Source of the DNA: Lachnospiraceae bacterium
GTDB taxonomy: Bacteria; Bacillota; Clostridia; Lachnospirales; Lachnospiraceae
Length of the DNA: 64,000 nucleotides
Reading direction: 5' to 3'
NCBI GenBank assembly: GCA_024696005.1
Contig: JAILHF010000054.1
Location: 51,732-115,731 of the forward strand
Below the pieces are notes generated by a model. It was not told the DNA's origin and made no database searches. It worked only from the letters and a program-made list of their open reading frames with translations. Shown here in pieces: positions 16,663 through 25,866 of this stretch. The translations under genes and the position numbers were made by a program. How positions within the stretch are numbered: position 1 is the first letter of the stretch; each line of letters starts with the position of its first letter.

Positions 16663-16686
16663 GGCATCTCTCCGATATACCGGAAT

Positions 16687-16715
16687 ATTTTACTATATTA
16701 TGCGTCAAATAGCAA
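16687..16715 (-). promoter_or_regulatory. Promoter of the HD-GYP gene
   Basis: TTGCTA (16710-16715), 17-base spacer, TAAAAT (16687-16692) on the minus strand. It lies just downstream of the terminator of the preceding gene. Confidence 0.6.
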
Positions 16716-16747
16716 AAAAAAGAAAAAACGCTCCTCAGGGGCGTTTT
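16716..16747 (-). terminator. Intrinsic terminator overlapping a stop codon
   Basis: Ten-base stem AAAACGCTCC/GGGGCGTTTT (one G-T pair) with the three-base loop TCA, followed on the minus strand by a run of T. The loop is itself the TGA stop codon of the 16735-17535 gene. Confidence 0.85.
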
Positions 16748-17535
16748 ATCTTTTTGGGGCCTCGTTTCGCGAAATAGTTTTTGGCGTAGTTGTAATCCCC
16801 GTACAGAACGATGCCGTTGTCTTTGACATAGACGTCCCAAACAAGCTTGTGATCCTCCCGGAAAGCGGCAAGGATGCGGCCCTCGTTCAGCGGGCTGTTA
16901 TCCCCCCAGTCATGCGGCCAGCAGGAATAGCAGGTGATCATCTTGTCGATGTTTTCTTCCCGATTGCCGTAATCGTCCAGATCGGTCCCGTCGGACCAGT
17001 ACACCTGCCCGACCAGATACGGTTCCCGGTCCGCTTTCGGCGTGAATCCGGAACAGTCAACCTTTTCGCAGGCCCAGTATTTCAGGATATAGCCGTCCGG
17101 CATCTCAAAGCGGGCTTCGATCAGGGTCTTTCTCGGCACACAATTCCATAACTCGAAACAGCCGAAGTTATCCATCCCGGTGACCGGGCACCTTCCGCTG
17201 TAGGGGGAATTGACATGGTCCACGATGGCCGGTGCCCAGCCGGCCTGGTTCCAGCCCCCCACATATTCCATGGTGTTGTCCAGATCCAGCAGCTCCTGTT
17301 CCGTCTCGGTCTCCAGGTTCTTTCGGACCGTATACAGGCTGGTAGACCACAATATGGTTGCTTCGTCCTTATAGGCATTGTAATCCATGAAGCGGATGTG
17401 TCCGAGCGGGATATAGTCCCCGTTTGCGATCCCGGCATCAAGGACAGGATCACCGGCACGGGCGCAGAGGTCCCCGGAGCATAAGACTGTTATGCCCAGC
17501 AAAAGACCCATGAACGCCTTCTTCGATCCGCGCAT
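16735..17535 (-). CDS. Secreted protein of unknown function
   Basis: About 266 residues with an N-terminal signal peptide (AFMGLLLGITVLC, then a likely cut after ARA). The mature region holds seven or more Cys residues and many Trp/Tyr, with segments FGCFELWNCVPRK, ACEKVDCSGF and ITCYSCWPHDWGDNSP, suggesting a disulfide-stabilised extracellular domain. The ATG at 17535 has a weak GGAAG site; a GTG 15 bases upstream (17550) is the alternative. The stop codon is the loop of its own terminator. I do not recognise the family. Confidence 0.7.
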   Translation of the reverse strand: MRGSKKAFMGLLLGITVLCSGDLCARAGDPVLDAGIANGDYIPLGHIRFMDYNAYKDEATILWSTSLYTVRKNLETETEQELLDLDNTMEYVGGWNQAGWAPAIVDHVNSPYSGRCPVTGMDNFGCFELWNCVPRKTLIEARFEMPDGYILKYWACEKVDCSGFTPKADREPYLVGQVYWSDGTDLDDYGNREENIDKMITCYSCWPHDWGDNSPLNEGRILAAFREDHKLVWDVYVKDNGIVLYGDYNYAKNYFAKRGPKKIKRP

Positions 17536-17610
17536 GCTCTGCTTCCGCACCCTTTCTGCCGTTATCCCGCCTATTATAGCACATTTCCGCCGGAACGAAA
17601 AATCGGTTGT

Positions 17611-17827
17611 GCAGGCAGATATAGTCCGTGGCGCCCGATTCCGTCGCTAAGCCACTCTACGAAACTGCCATGCTTTATTCAAACCGTACGAAACCGGGAG
17701 ACATTCGTCATCCATGCCTCATGTCTCCCTTGCTCAGCCATCCGGGCTTCGCATTTCTATTGGTTCATGCAGTTTCAAGAGTGGCTAAGCTCCTCCATAG
17801 GTTGCCACGTCCTATATCCTGCCTGCA
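17611..17827. repeat. 217-bp inverted-repeat element (MITE-like or structured RNA)
   Basis: Arms of about 62 bases (17611-17672 and 17766-17827) are complementary over most of their length with small bulges. Shared blocks are GCAGGC.../...GCCTGC, TATAG..CGTGGC, GTGGCT.AGC and GCAGTTTC. The interior holds a further perfect hairpin, GGGAGACAT (17696-17704) with ATGTCTCCC (17721-17729). Sequence of the left arm recurs at 2118-2182, and a partial copy (ATCGAGCGCCACGTACTG) follows at about 17837-17854. It fills most of the 400-bp gap before the LRR gene. No open frame is evident in it. Confidence 0.7.
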
Positions 17828-17858
17828 GTATCCGGATCGAGCGCCACGTACTGACAAT

Positions 17859-17888
17859 TGCATTCTGCTCCATCCCTGTGATAAGATG
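17859..17888 (+). promoter_or_regulatory. Promoter of the LRR/SLH protein gene
   Basis: TTGCAT (17859-17864) and TAAGAT (17883-17888) with an 18-base spacer, 54 bases upstream of the ATG. It abuts the partial third copy of the repeat element. Confidence 0.55.
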
Positions 17889-17942
17889 GTTCCGATATGT
17901 GGTTTTAGGACGGATCCGTGGTGATCCGGGGAGGTTGTGATC

Positions 17943-20186
17943 ATGAAGAAAAAGATACTGGCGGGACTGCTTTCGCTCGCAATGGTCATCGGACAGCTGC
18001 AGCCTGTTTCGGTTGCCGCAGCAGGTGATGAGGCCCCCTTTGCGGACAGTGAATATGCTTCGGAGGAAGATGATTATCCGGAGGAGGATGATCTCGGGGA
18101 GGACAAAGATTTTTCGGAAAGTGCCCCCGATGCCGCAGGCGCTTCTTCGTCTGCGGCCCCTGCCGTAAAGGATCTGAACTATGGCCTGATCGTGAGCGAT
18201 CCGGTCAAGATCAACGACAAGACCTATCATCTGACCGCGGATGTCACGTTCTACGGAACCGTTGCATACTGCAACAGAAAGATCCTGCCCGCATCGGATC
18301 TGCAGGCCGAAGTATCCTGCCCCGGTCTGGACGGACTGCTGAATGACCTGATCGGCCCGGCGGATGCTAAGGGTCTGGTCGAATGGAAATTCACGGCAAA
18401 GAAGAACAAAAAGATCGGCGCCGACGCCTACTTTACCGCAAAAGCCGTTGTGAAGAGCTCCGTGGCAAAGAGCATCGGTCTGAAGGGCAAGGCCCTGCGG
18501 AATTTCAAGAAAGGGATCAGCAAGCTGAACAAGGCCGCCAAGTCCGTCAAACTGCGCTTTGCGATCGTCGCCGATGTCGAAAGCGGCTCGGAGGCGGACC
18601 TTCCCGCGATCAAGCCCGTCAAGATCAACGCCTCCAATTTCCCGGATGCGAATTTCCGGAAGGTGATCTCGGGACGCGAATATGACAGGGACGGCAACCA
18701 CATCCTCGATGAGGAAGAGATCCGTCTGACGATCAATATCTACTGCGAAGGAAAGAACATCAAGTCGCTGAAGGGCGTGGAGCACTTCGTGGCCCTGCAG
18801 GGTCTCTGGTGCAAGGATAACAAGATCAAGACCATGGACCTGCGGAATAACAAAGACCTCAGGGGCGTATGGTGCTCCGGCAATCTGTTCACCACGCTTG
18901 ATTTCACGGGCAATCCGGAACTGCTCTGGGTTTATTGCTATGATTGCAAGCTGAAATCCCTGAACGTTTCCAACAATCCGAAGATGGCCTTTGTCGAATG
19001 CAATACCAATCCACTGACGGTGCTCGACCTGAGCCACAACCCCGAGCTGGAGCATCTGACCTGCGGGACCTGCGAGCTTTCCGTGCTGGATCTGGGCAAC
19101 AATCCCAAGCTGACGCATCTGGACGCTTTCCGGAACAAGCTGAAGACGCTGGACCTCTCGCACTGTCCGAAAATGCGGCGCCTGGACATCTGGGACAACG
19201 AGGGACTGGGAAGCATCGATCTGAGCAACAATCCCGAGCTGCAGTATTACAACTGCGCCAACAACGACGCCGTCAGCGTGGATGTGAGCCGCAATCCGGA
19301 ATTGCAGAAGCTGATCTGCAGCTACAACGACATCACGGAGCTGGATCTGAGCCACAACCCCAAGCTCGTCTATCTGGACTGCGCGGATAACCGCATCGAA
19401 AAGCTGGACCTGACGAACAACGGCTACATGCATTTTCTGCAGGCCTTCATCAACGACTTTACCGAGCTGAACATCGGCAGCAATCCTTTCCTTGTGAAAA
19501 CATGGAAAGAGGGAGAGAAGCAGGCCGAGACGAACCTGGGGGCGGTGTCTTCCTGGACGATCGATTACGGCGGGGATACCTCCGTCGGCGGCGATACCAT
19601 GTATTTCCTCTGCCTGGACGACAAGGTGAACATCCTTTCGGAAGCGACAGGGAGCCTCCCTTCGGATGACGACGCAAGCCTCTATTCCGATCTCGGAGCG
19701 CCGGAAGACGATCTGCTCCGGCGGGAAGAAGTCGTGCAGACTCTCTACGAGATGGCCGGCAGCCCGCGGGTCGACGGGCTTTCGACACGCTTTACGGACA
19801 TCGAAACGGGCTCGCCTTACGAAGCTGCCCTGCTCTGGGGAGAAGCGCAGCATATCTGCACCGGCTTCCCCTACATGTCCTCCGACACCTTCGGCACGGG
19901 ACGGTGGATCACAAGACAGGATCTGGCGCTCATGCTGATGCGCTACTCCGAATATGCGAACTACAAGCGGGCGATCGACTTCGGCCGCAGCGACGATTAC
20001 ATCGACTATTTCGACATCGATTTCGATCATTGGGAGGCGATGTGCTGGTCCGCGACCTGGCAGATCCTGGAGGGACGCGGCGAAGATGGCGCACCGAAGG
20101 ACCGGCAGCGGATCGAACCGCTTGCCCGCGTGTCAAAAGCCGATCTGGATGCCGCCATCAAGCGTCTGAAAGAAGTGAATCAATAA
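17943..20186 (+). CDS. Surface leucine-rich repeat protein with SLH domains
   Basis: Secreted cell-wall protein of 747 residues. A signal peptide ends near AAAG; an acidic stretch follows (about 28-65). An EF-hand-like loop (DRDGNHILDEEE, near residue 250) precedes roughly eleven 21-residue repeats of the form LxxLDLSxNPxLxxLxC (about 270-520), the internalin/BspA-like type common in gut Clostridia. The C-terminal 150 residues carry two S-layer-homology-type units (LLRREEVVQTLYEMAG followed by FTDI and ITRQDLALMLMRYSEY). These would attach the protein non-covalently to wall polymer. GGAGG precedes the ATG at 17943. Likely role: adhesion or binding. Confidence 0.88.
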   Translation: MKKKILAGLLSLAMVIGQLQPVSVAAAGDEAPFADSEYASEEDDYPEEDDLGEDKDFSESAPDAAGASSSAAPAVKDLNYGLIVSDPVKINDKTYHLTADVTFYGTVAYCNRKILPASDLQAEVSCPGLDGLLNDLIGPADAKGLVEWKFTAKKNKKIGADAYFTAKAVVKSSVAKSIGLKGKALRNFKKGISKLNKAAKSVKLRFAIVADVESGSEADLPAIKPVKINASNFPDANFRKVISGREYDRDGNHILDEEEIRLTINIYCEGKNIKSLKGVEHFVALQGLWCKDNKIKTMDLRNNKDLRGVWCSGNLFTTLDFTGNPELLWVYCYDCKLKSLNVSNNPKMAFVECNTNPLTVLDLSHNPELEHLTCGTCELSVLDLGNNPKLTHLDAFRNKLKTLDLSHCPKMRRLDIWDNEGLGSIDLSNNPELQYYNCANNDAVSVDVSRNPELQKLICSYNDITELDLSHNPKLVYLDCADNRIEKLDLTNNGYMHFLQAFINDFTELNIGSNPFLVKTWKEGEKQAETNLGAVSSWTIDYGGDTSVGGDTMYFLCLDDKVNILSEATGSLPSDDDASLYSDLGAPEDDLLRREEVVQTLYEMAGSPRVDGLSTRFTDIETGSPYEAALLWGEAQHICTGFPYMSSDTFGTGRWITRQDLALMLMRYSEYANYKRAIDFGRSDDYIDYFDIDFDHWEAMCWSATWQILEGRGEDGAPKDRQRIEPLARVSKADLDAAIKRLKEVNQ

Positions 20187-20219
20187 AAAAAGTACCGCGG
20201 CGTCCCGCGGTACTTTTTT
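20187..20219. terminator. Bidirectional terminator between the LRR gene and sbcC
   Basis: AAAAAGTACCGCGG and CCGCGGTACTTTTT form a perfect 14-bp stem with a four-base loop. A-tract and T-tract flanks let it serve the convergent genes on both strands. Confidence 0.95.
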
Positions 20220-20224
20220 GCCTT

Positions 20225-22876
20225 TCAACCCACCGTGTAAACTATGTGGCTTCCGTCTTCTCTTTCGTCGACACGCAGCTTGCAGGAGATCTGGTCCTGC
20301 ATGATCTGAACGTGCGATATGATGCCGACCAGCCCGTTCGCTTCCTTCACGCTGTTCAGAACGCTCATCGCGTCATCGATCGATTCGTTGTCCAGGGAAC
20401 CGAAGCCTTCGTCAATGAAGAGCGCCTCGATCCGGATGCCGCTCTTTCCGGCCACTGCCGACAATCCGATGGCCAGCGCCAGGGATGCCAGAAACTTTTC
20501 GCCGCCGGAAAGCGTGCTCACAAAACGCCCGTCCTGCTCGTCGCTCTCCCGGTCAAATACCTTGAGTTCCAGGCCGCGCTTATTGCTTCCCTGCACCTTC
20601 TCATCCGAGCGGAACAGCCGGTAGCGGCCTCCGTGGACCATTTCCAGCATACGGTTCGCTGCCGTGATGACGGAAGAGAACATGATCCCGAGAACATATC
20701 TCTGCAGCCCGGTTCCGGTATCGCCGCGAAGCTTCTTTGCAAAGACCAGATCCTCCTCCGCCTCATGAAGCTTCTCTTCAATGCCGTCACCCTGCTCTGC
20801 AAGCTCCGCAAGCTTCTTCGCAAGCCGTTCCGTTTCTTTGCTCAGCACGGCCTTTTTCTTCAGATAGGCGTCTTTGGCGCTTTCGGCCGCTGCGAGGGTC
20901 TCCCGGCATTTCTCCTCATCGGGCTCCTCCTTCCCCTCCAGTTCTTTTTCCAGCTCCTTCCGGTTCTCTTCCGCCGACTTCACTTCGGAATCATAAGCCG
21001 TGATCTTTTTTGCCAGTGCATCACGTTCTTCTTCGCTCATCATCAGTGCCGTCGCTTCTTCTTCGGAGGCAAAACCGTTTTCTTTCAAGCCGGCTTCCTC
21101 ATCCCGCAGAGTGTCGAAATGCTTTTTTTCGGCCTCCCCTCTTTCCTTCGCAGCTTCTTCGATCCTGGCTCCGGCCCCGGCGAGCGCCTCTTTGGCCGCT
21201 TTCTCGGCATTGATGAGTTCTTCCTTCCGCCGCTCGTACAGCGCGATCTCCTTTCCGAGCTTTTCGATCTCCGTCTCGAGCTCCTTTAATGATGCGATCC
21301 CGGGAACAAGATTTTTCTTCCGGCTCTCCAGCTGCGTGGCAAAGGCCGTCAACTCGGTATTCGCCTCTTCAACGGCTGCGTGCTTCTCCTGTACCAGCTT
21401 GTTTGCCCCGGTCTGTTTATCCATCGTTTCATTCAGCAGCCCGTAAGCTTTGTCGACCGCTTTCTTTTTTTTCTCGACATCCTCCTTGCCGACACTGTCT
21501 TCCGCCGCCTCGGCCTTGTGAGGATGCTGCGTATTCCCGCAAACGGGGCAGGGACAGCCCTCCTCAAGATCTTTTGCAAGCACGGCCGCGATACCGGCGA
21601 TATAGCGGTTCAAAAGCGCCTCATGCTCTCTCTGCAGGGATCCGTGCTCTTTCTGAATCTTCTGCAGCTCTGCCGTGACCGCCTCACATTTTTTCTTTGC
21701 AGTCTCTTCGGCTTCCGCCGCCTCTTTCGCAATGCGCTTTTTTTCGGACAGTTCCTTTTCCGCCCTGTCGATCCCGCTGTAATCCTCGCGCTTGCCCTCG
21801 AATCGGATCATCTGTTCTTTTTTTCCGCTGATCTCTTTTTCCTTTTCGAGATGCGCTTTCAGCATCTCCCCTGCTTTTTCCGCAGCCTTTTTCTTTTCTT
21901 CCGCGTCTTTCACCGCGGCACTTTCGTCCTTCTTTCGTTTTTCCAGGTTCGCGTTAGCGTCAGCTTTTATCTCGATGAGCCTTCGCAGCTTCTCCGCGCG
22001 CTTCGCGTTGCCCAGGCTGCACTCCCACTTTGCGCGCTCCTCTTTCTTTTCCGCAAGATCTTTGACCTTCCGCTCCGCCTTGTGCATATCCCCGAAACGC
22101 GCCGCAAGCGCAAGCAGCGCCTGCTGCTCCTTCATGATCTTTTCGTGATCGGCTTTTTTGTTTTCCTCATCCAGGCTGCTCTCTTCCTCTTTCTTCTGCT
22201 TTACGAGCTGCTCCAGATCGGACATGGTCTTGCATTCTTCTTCACCGAGACGGATCGCGATCCGGTTTTGGATCTCTTTGTATCCGTTCTTCCGTTCTTC
22301 GGCATCTTCAAAAAAGCAGTCTGCCATGCGCTGCCATTTTTCTTCCCCGAAAATGCTGATCAGGATCTTTTCCTTATCCTCGGATTTGGAAGTGAGCAGC
22401 TTTTCAAACTGCCCCTGCGGAAGAACGATGACCTGACGGAACTGATCATAACTCAGACCGATCAGCTCCTCCGCCTTCGCATTCAGATCCTCTTTCTTCG
22501 GATTCTCGAAAAGAGGCTGCCAGACGCCGTTTTCGTCCTTTCGTGACGCATTGCAGGAAAAGCTCAGATTCTTCGTCTTCCGCTTCAGCCTGCGTTCAAA
22601 GCGGTATTGCTCCCCGCCGTTTTCAAATTCAAAGCATACAAAGGTCTCCGCATCAAACGGGGCATTTGTGCAGCGCATGGCCTCAAAAACGTCCCTGCCG
22701 TTCCCGCTGCTTTTTCCGAAGAGTGCAAACGTCATCGCATCAAGGATCATGGTCTTCCCGCTTCCGGTTTTTCCGCAGATCAGGAAAAGACCGTGCCTTG
22801 CGAGTTCTTCGAAATCGACCGTCTCGTACCCCACATAAGGCCCGAAGGCCTGAAATTCCACTTTCAACGGCTTCAC
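20225..22876 (-). CDS. sbcC: Exonuclease subunit SbcC (Rad50-like SMC ATPase)
   Basis: ATPase subunit of the SbcCD nuclease, which opens hairpins and processes double-strand breaks. It has 883 residues. The N-terminal Walker A is GKTGSGKT after FQAFGPYVGYETVDF. Two long, Lys/Glu-rich coiled coils (about 190-430 and 460-710) flank the zinc-hook CPVC near residue 441. The signature LSGGEKFLASLALAIGLS and Walker B ALFIDEGFGSLD lie at the C-terminus. The start is taken as GTG at 22876, overlapping the sbcD stop (GTGA) and preceded by AAGGGGGTGA; an upstream in-frame ATG would run 31 codons inside sbcD. Confidence 0.95.
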   Translation of the reverse strand: MKPLKVEFQAFGPYVGYETVDFEELARHGLFLICGKTGSGKTMILDAMTFALFGKSSGNGRDVFEAMRCTNAPFDAETFVCFEFENGGEQYRFERRLKRKTKNLSFSCNASRKDENGVWQPLFENPKKEDLNAKAEELIGLSYDQFRQVIVLPQGQFEKLLTSKSEDKEKILISIFGEEKWQRMADCFFEDAEERKNGYKEIQNRIAIRLGEEECKTMSDLEQLVKQKKEEESSLDEENKKADHEKIMKEQQALLALAARFGDMHKAERKVKDLAEKKEERAKWECSLGNAKRAEKLRRLIEIKADANANLEKRKKDESAAVKDAEEKKKAAEKAGEMLKAHLEKEKEISGKKEQMIRFEGKREDYSGIDRAEKELSEKKRIAKEAAEAEETAKKKCEAVTAELQKIQKEHGSLQREHEALLNRYIAGIAAVLAKDLEEGCPCPVCGNTQHPHKAEAAEDSVGKEDVEKKKKAVDKAYGLLNETMDKQTGANKLVQEKHAAVEEANTELTAFATQLESRKKNLVPGIASLKELETEIEKLGKEIALYERRKEELINAEKAAKEALAGAGARIEEAAKERGEAEKKHFDTLRDEEAGLKENGFASEEEATALMMSEEERDALAKKITAYDSEVKSAEENRKELEKELEGKEEPDEEKCRETLAAAESAKDAYLKKKAVLSKETERLAKKLAELAEQGDGIEEKLHEAEEDLVFAKKLRGDTGTGLQRYVLGIMFSSVITAANRMLEMVHGGRYRLFRSDEKVQGSNKRGLELKVFDRESDEQDGRFVSTLSGGEKFLASLALAIGLSAVAGKSGIRIEALFIDEGFGSLDNESIDDAMSVLNSVKEANGLVGIISHVQIMQDQISCKLRVDEREDGSHIVYTVG

Positions 22877-24018
22877 TGCGCATTCACCCCCTTCTCGTAT
22901 TTCTCCACAGCCTTCCTGAACAGGCCGATCAGGCGCTCCCCGGGATCTTCCTCGAGGATGTCCTTGCAATAGCGGGCAAACACCGCTTCCGGATCCGTGT
23001 TCGCCTGCTCGAATTCCTCGATCGTCATCGTGATCTTCGCGTCTTCCCGTTCCAGACTCTTCCCGCTGATCTCGAGGATCCTTCCGTATACTTCCTTGAA
23101 CGCGGCAAAGGTATCCGTTCCCACATAGCGGTCGGTCACCTCGATGCGGACATAGCCGTTGCGGATCTCATCCTCCACATCTCCGCGGATCAGTTCCTCA
23201 TAAGTCCCGCGAAGCGTCGTTCTCCTGCGCAGCTGCGGGATCGGCACGGTCCTCTGTTCGCTGCTGTCCGTGTCGATGATCGTGACGCTTTTTTCCTGCT
23301 TCTCTTCCTTTCCGAAGGAATAGATCATCGGCGTGCCGCTGTAGCGGATCTTCGGGCCGATCTGCTGCGGTCCGTGCAGATGACCCAGCGCAACATAATC
23401 GAATCCGTCAAAGACAAAAGAGCCCACCATGGTCGCACGCCCCACTTCCGCCGCCCTGTCGCTGACCGAGGTCGAAGCGTTCGTGATGAACGCATGTGCG
23501 ACCAGGATATTTTTGTGCCCCGGCACAAACGAAGCGCGGTACTTGTCCAGGACCACTTTGTAGGCGGCCTCCATGGATGTGACCTGATCGGCGTCGTCGG
23601 GATAGACGGCCCGCACCTTGTCGGTGGAGATCCAGGGAAGCAGATAGATGTCGACATCCCCGACGTTCACGCACTGCGGCTGCTTTGTCAACGCGCCCGC
23701 TATGAACAGGCCGCTTTTCTTCAGAAGCTCGTTGCACTGTGAAAGACGCTCCGCGCCATCGTGATTGCCGGCGATCAGATAGACCGGGATCCCGAGCTCC
23801 CCGCAGAGATGCGTCATGATCTCGTCGTAAAGATGCAGGGCGTCCGTGGATGCTATGCTCCTGTCAAAAACATCGCCTGCCAGCAGGATCCCGTCCACCT
23901 GTTCCTCTTTCGCGATCCCGCAGATCTTATCGATCGCAAAGCGCTGGTCTTCCGCGAAGGAAATGCCCCCGCCGAACGATATGCCCAGATGCCAGTCGGA
24001 TGTATGCAGAAATTTCAT
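22873..24018 (-). CDS. sbcD: Exonuclease subunit SbcD (Mre11-like nuclease)
   Basis: Metallophosphoesterase nuclease subunit, 381 residues. Metal-binding motifs are in order: TSDWHLG at residues 7-13, GDVFDRS, AGNHDGAERLS, VAHAF and ALGHLHGPQQIG. AGGAGG lies 5-8 bases before the ATG. It is the promoter-proximal gene of the sbcDC pair, and its stop overlaps the sbcC start, so the subunits are translationally coupled. It acts on DNA hairpins, which is of interest given the long palindromic repeats elsewhere in this window. Confidence 0.95.
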   Translation of the reverse strand: MKFLHTSDWHLGISFGGGISFAEDQRFAIDKICGIAKEEQVDGILLAGDVFDRSIASTDALHLYDEIMTHLCGELGIPVYLIAGNHDGAERLSQCNELLKKSGLFIAGALTKQPQCVNVGDVDIYLLPWISTDKVRAVYPDDADQVTSMEAAYKVVLDKYRASFVPGHKNILVAHAFITNASTSVSDRAAEVGRATMVGSFVFDGFDYVALGHLHGPQQIGPKIRYSGTPMIYSFGKEEKQEKSVTIIDTDSSEQRTVPIPQLRRRTTLRGTYEELIRGDVEDEIRNGYVRIEVTDRYVGTDTFAAFKEVYGRILEISGKSLEREDAKITMTIEEFEQANTDPEAVFARYCKDILEEDPGERLIGLFRKAVEKYEKGVNAQ

Positions 24019-24058
24019 GTGAACCTCCTGTTACTGCTTCGGTACGGTTACGCTATGA

Positions 24059-24067
24059 ATTATATCA
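24059..24067 (-). promoter_or_regulatory. Extended -10 promoter of sbcDC
   Basis: Minus-strand TGATATAAT is an extended -10 (TGnTATAAT), 41 bases upstream of the sbcD start. No good -35 is visible. Confidence 0.55.
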
Positions 24068-24156
24068 TATCCTGTTGTACAATTTTTTTCCCTTTGCAGG
24101 AAAACTTGTGATAGAATGTGTGGTTAGAGATATAGAACCATTCATCGGAGGTGCTT

Positions 24157-25434
24157 ATGGATTTTCTGGAATACCTGGAGCGCGGAGTCACGCCCCATCA
24201 TGCAGTCGCTGCCGCAGCCGAGCTTCTGACGGACGCGGGCTTTACCGAACTGGTCTTAAACGAGCCCTTTCAGGTAAAAAAGGGCGGAAAATACTTTGTG
24301 CGGATCTTTTCGACCGCGCTCGCGGCCTTTACGATCGGCAAAAAGGTCAATGAGCGCAGCCCCTTTCATGTCGCTGCAGCCCACACGGATCATCCCTGCC
24401 TTCACATCAAGCCGGTTCCCGAACCGGATCCCCGTGGAAATAACGGCTACATGAAGCTCAATTGCGAGATCTACGGCGGGCCCATCTACAATACCTGGCT
24501 GGACCGCCCGCTCTCGGTCGCAGGCCTGGTCGCGCTGAAAGGGAAAAACGCGTACGAGCCGGATCTGCGGCTCTTCGACTTTGCCCGCCCGATCGCGGTC
24601 ATCCCGAATCTGGCCATCCACTTCAACCGCGAAGTGAACAAGGGCATCGCCCTGAACGCGCAGACCGACATGGTCCCGCTCCTCGGCGTTTTCAACGAAA
24701 AGATCAACGACGAACACTTTCTTCTTTCCGCGGTAGCAAAAGAACTGGGCGTCAGACAGACGGACATCCTGGACTGTGATCTGTATGTTTACTGCTGTGA
24801 CAAGCCCACGAGCGTGGGACTCAATGACGACATGCTTTCGGCACCGGCCCTGGACAATCTGACCAGCTGCTATGCGCTGATGAAAGCGATTTCCGGCTCT
24901 TCCCCAAAGGACGCGATCGATGCCGCGCTTCTCTTCGACCACGAAGAGATCGGAAGCCGTTCCAAGACCGGGGCAGATTCCGCGCTGTTCAAAACGCTGC
25001 TCGAAAAAATACGTTCCGGGCTCGGCTTCAGCGCCGAGAGCTTTAACGACAGCATCCTCTCGAGCTTCCTCTTCTCGGTCGATGTGGCGCATGCCACTCA
25101 TCCGAACCATCCCGAGAAGTACGACCCGCTTGCAAAGATCGGCTTCGGGGAAGGCGTGACGATCAAGCTCAGCTCGAACCAGCGCTATACACTCGATCCT
25201 TCCGCGATCGCAAGCACCGAGATGCTCTGTGCGGAAGCAAAGGTCCGCTGCCGGAAGTTCATGATCCGTGCCGACATTCCCGGCGGTTCAACGATCGGGC
25301 CCATGCTCTCTTCGCTTCTGCCGATGCACACCGTCGACATCGGCGTCCCGATCCTGGCCATGCACTCGGCCTGCGAGCTCATGCAGCGCTCGGACGAAGA
25401 CGAACTGATCAGGCTGCTGGAGCATTATTATTGA
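24157..25434 (+). CDS. M18 family aminopeptidase (aspartyl aminopeptidase)
   Basis: Cytosolic zinc aminopeptidase of 425 residues, the normal M18 length. Landmarks in order are AAHTDHPCLHIKP (first metal His and Asp), LNDDMLSAPALDNLTSCYA, LFDHEEIGSRSKTGADS (Glu pair for catalysis and metal) and a C-terminal VDIGVPILAMHSACEL with the last metal His. It removes N-terminal acidic or neutral residues from peptides. The ATG at 24157 follows GGAGG by five bases. Transcribed divergently from sbcDC; its stop abuts the stop of the next, convergent gene with no space for a terminator. Confidence 0.93.
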   Translation: MDFLEYLERGVTPHHAVAAAAELLTDAGFTELVLNEPFQVKKGGKYFVRIFSTALAAFTIGKKVNERSPFHVAAAHTDHPCLHIKPVPEPDPRGNNGYMKLNCEIYGGPIYNTWLDRPLSVAGLVALKGKNAYEPDLRLFDFARPIAVIPNLAIHFNREVNKGIALNAQTDMVPLLGVFNEKINDEHFLLSAVAKELGVRQTDILDCDLYVYCCDKPTSVGLNDDMLSAPALDNLTSCYALMKAISGSSPKDAIDAALLFDHEEIGSRSKTGADSALFKTLLEKIRSGLGFSAESFNDSILSSFLFSVDVAHATHPNHPEKYDPLAKIGFGEGVTIKLSSNQRYTLDPSAIASTEMLCAEAKVRCRKFMIRADIPGGSTIGPMLSSLLPMHTVDIGVPILAMHSACELMQRSDEDELIRLLEHYY

Positions 25435-25815
25435 TCACAGGCGGTCCATGCCGGGGCCGCTTTCCAGACGGCGGATGAAATCGCCCGGGTCCTTGCGCAT
25501 CCGGGCCATGCTGAGGAAGGTGTCGAGTGCAAGCCCTTCTTTGTTGCAGTCGGCACCGTTCTTTCCGGCGTCGTTTCGCACCTCATGCTTTCGCAGATTG
25601 TAAAAATACAGGTCGGTCAGGCCATAGCCCTCGCATTCGATCCCGTCATAAAAACCATGATGGTCCAGATAATACATGAACGCGCCCATCAGATCGCTGT
25701 CGGACAATAGCTCTCCCCATAGCTCCTCGAGATAGTCTTCGTCCTTTCCCGCCTCGCTTCCCAGGCTGTACAGATACTCATAGGCTTTCACGCGCCTTGC
25801 ATCCAATATGATCAT
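25435..25815 (-). CDS. Small acidic protein of unknown function
   Basis: A 126-residue soluble protein, mostly helical (AYEYLYSLGSEAGKDEDYLEEL, of which AYEYLYSLGSEAGKD is characteristic) with a Tyr-rich centre. No signal or membrane segment is visible. It lies 51 bases downstream of the glycosidase gene on the same strand, and its stop is directly adjacent to that of the M18 gene. The ribosome site (GAGGATG) is poorly spaced. I do not recognise a family with confidence; codon use looks like its neighbours, so it is probably real. Confidence 0.6.
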   Translation of the reverse strand: MIILDARRVKAYEYLYSLGSEAGKDEDYLEELWGELLSDSDLMGAFMYYLDHHGFYDGIECEGYGLTDLYFYNLRKHEVRNDAGKNGADCNKEGLALDTFLSMARMRKDPGDFIRRLESGPGMDRL

Positions 25816-25866
25816 GCTGTTTTCATCCTCATCTCCGTATCAGTTTGCCTCGTCAGATCCATTTTC

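Noticed and set aside
17775..20030. 751-codon antisense open frame over the LRR gene
   Set aside because: A shadow of repetitive coding sequence; no ribosome site, and the opposite frame has signal peptide, LRR and SLH motifs.
24089..24117. Promoter for the M18 gene from TTGCAG and TAGAAT
   Set aside because: The two boxes are only 12 bases apart; no better pair was found, so no call is made.
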